In this document: piece by piece, positions 6,661 to 6,661 of the stretch
How the letters are laid out: every line of letters begins with the position of its first letter
Numbering within the stretch: position 1 is the first letter of the stretch
NCBI GenBank assembly: GCA_017391545.1
Contig: JAFOYD010000033.1
Span: forward strand, 1-6,661
From: Lachnospiraceae bacterium
GTDB lineage: Bacteria > Bacillota > Clostridia > Lachnospirales > Lachnospiraceae
Length of the DNA stretch: 6,661 bases
Reading direction: 5' to 3'
Translations under genes and position numbers: made by a program
Notes under the pieces: model-generated
Told to the model about the DNA's origin: nothing
Databases searched by the model: none
What the model saw: only the letters and a program-made list of their open reading frames with translations

Positions 6661-6661
6661 A

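Overview
The window looks like part of a chromosome from a low-to-moderate GC Firmicute, most likely a gut Clostridia of the Lachnospiraceae type. The grounds are strong AGGAGG-type ribosome binding sites, a lipoprotein with an Ala/Glu/Pro-rich linker, Firmicute-style U-tailed hairpins, and a YesM/YesN-type two-component pair beside a sugar ABC transporter. The species assignment is inference. No mobile element, tRNA, rRNA or CRISPR array is visible.

Every gene I can support lies on the minus strand, so the operon reads from the right edge to the left. The order is: promoter with an extended -10 and a perfect 18-bp dyad; mglB (galactose/glucose-binding lipoprotein); a strong intrinsic hairpin in the mglB-mglA gap; mglA (double-NBD ATPase); mglC (permease); a second hairpin with a weaker U-tract; a 103-residue membrane protein of unknown function; a YesN-type AraC-family response regulator; and a dCache sensor histidine kinase that runs off the left edge. 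The kinase appears to start at a TTG that overlaps the stop of the response regulator.

The gene products fit together as follows. MglB captures a hexose, probably galactose or glucose, at the cell surface and delivers it to the MglA/MglC importer. The dCache kinase probably senses an extracellular ligand and phosphorylates the response regulator, whose likely target is the promoter of this same operon. The two hairpins suggest stepped expression: much binding protein, less transporter, still less regulator. The main unknown is the small membrane protein between transporter and regulator. The rest is a recognisable high-affinity sugar uptake operon with its own sensor, so I see no clearly new system, only several details worth checking.
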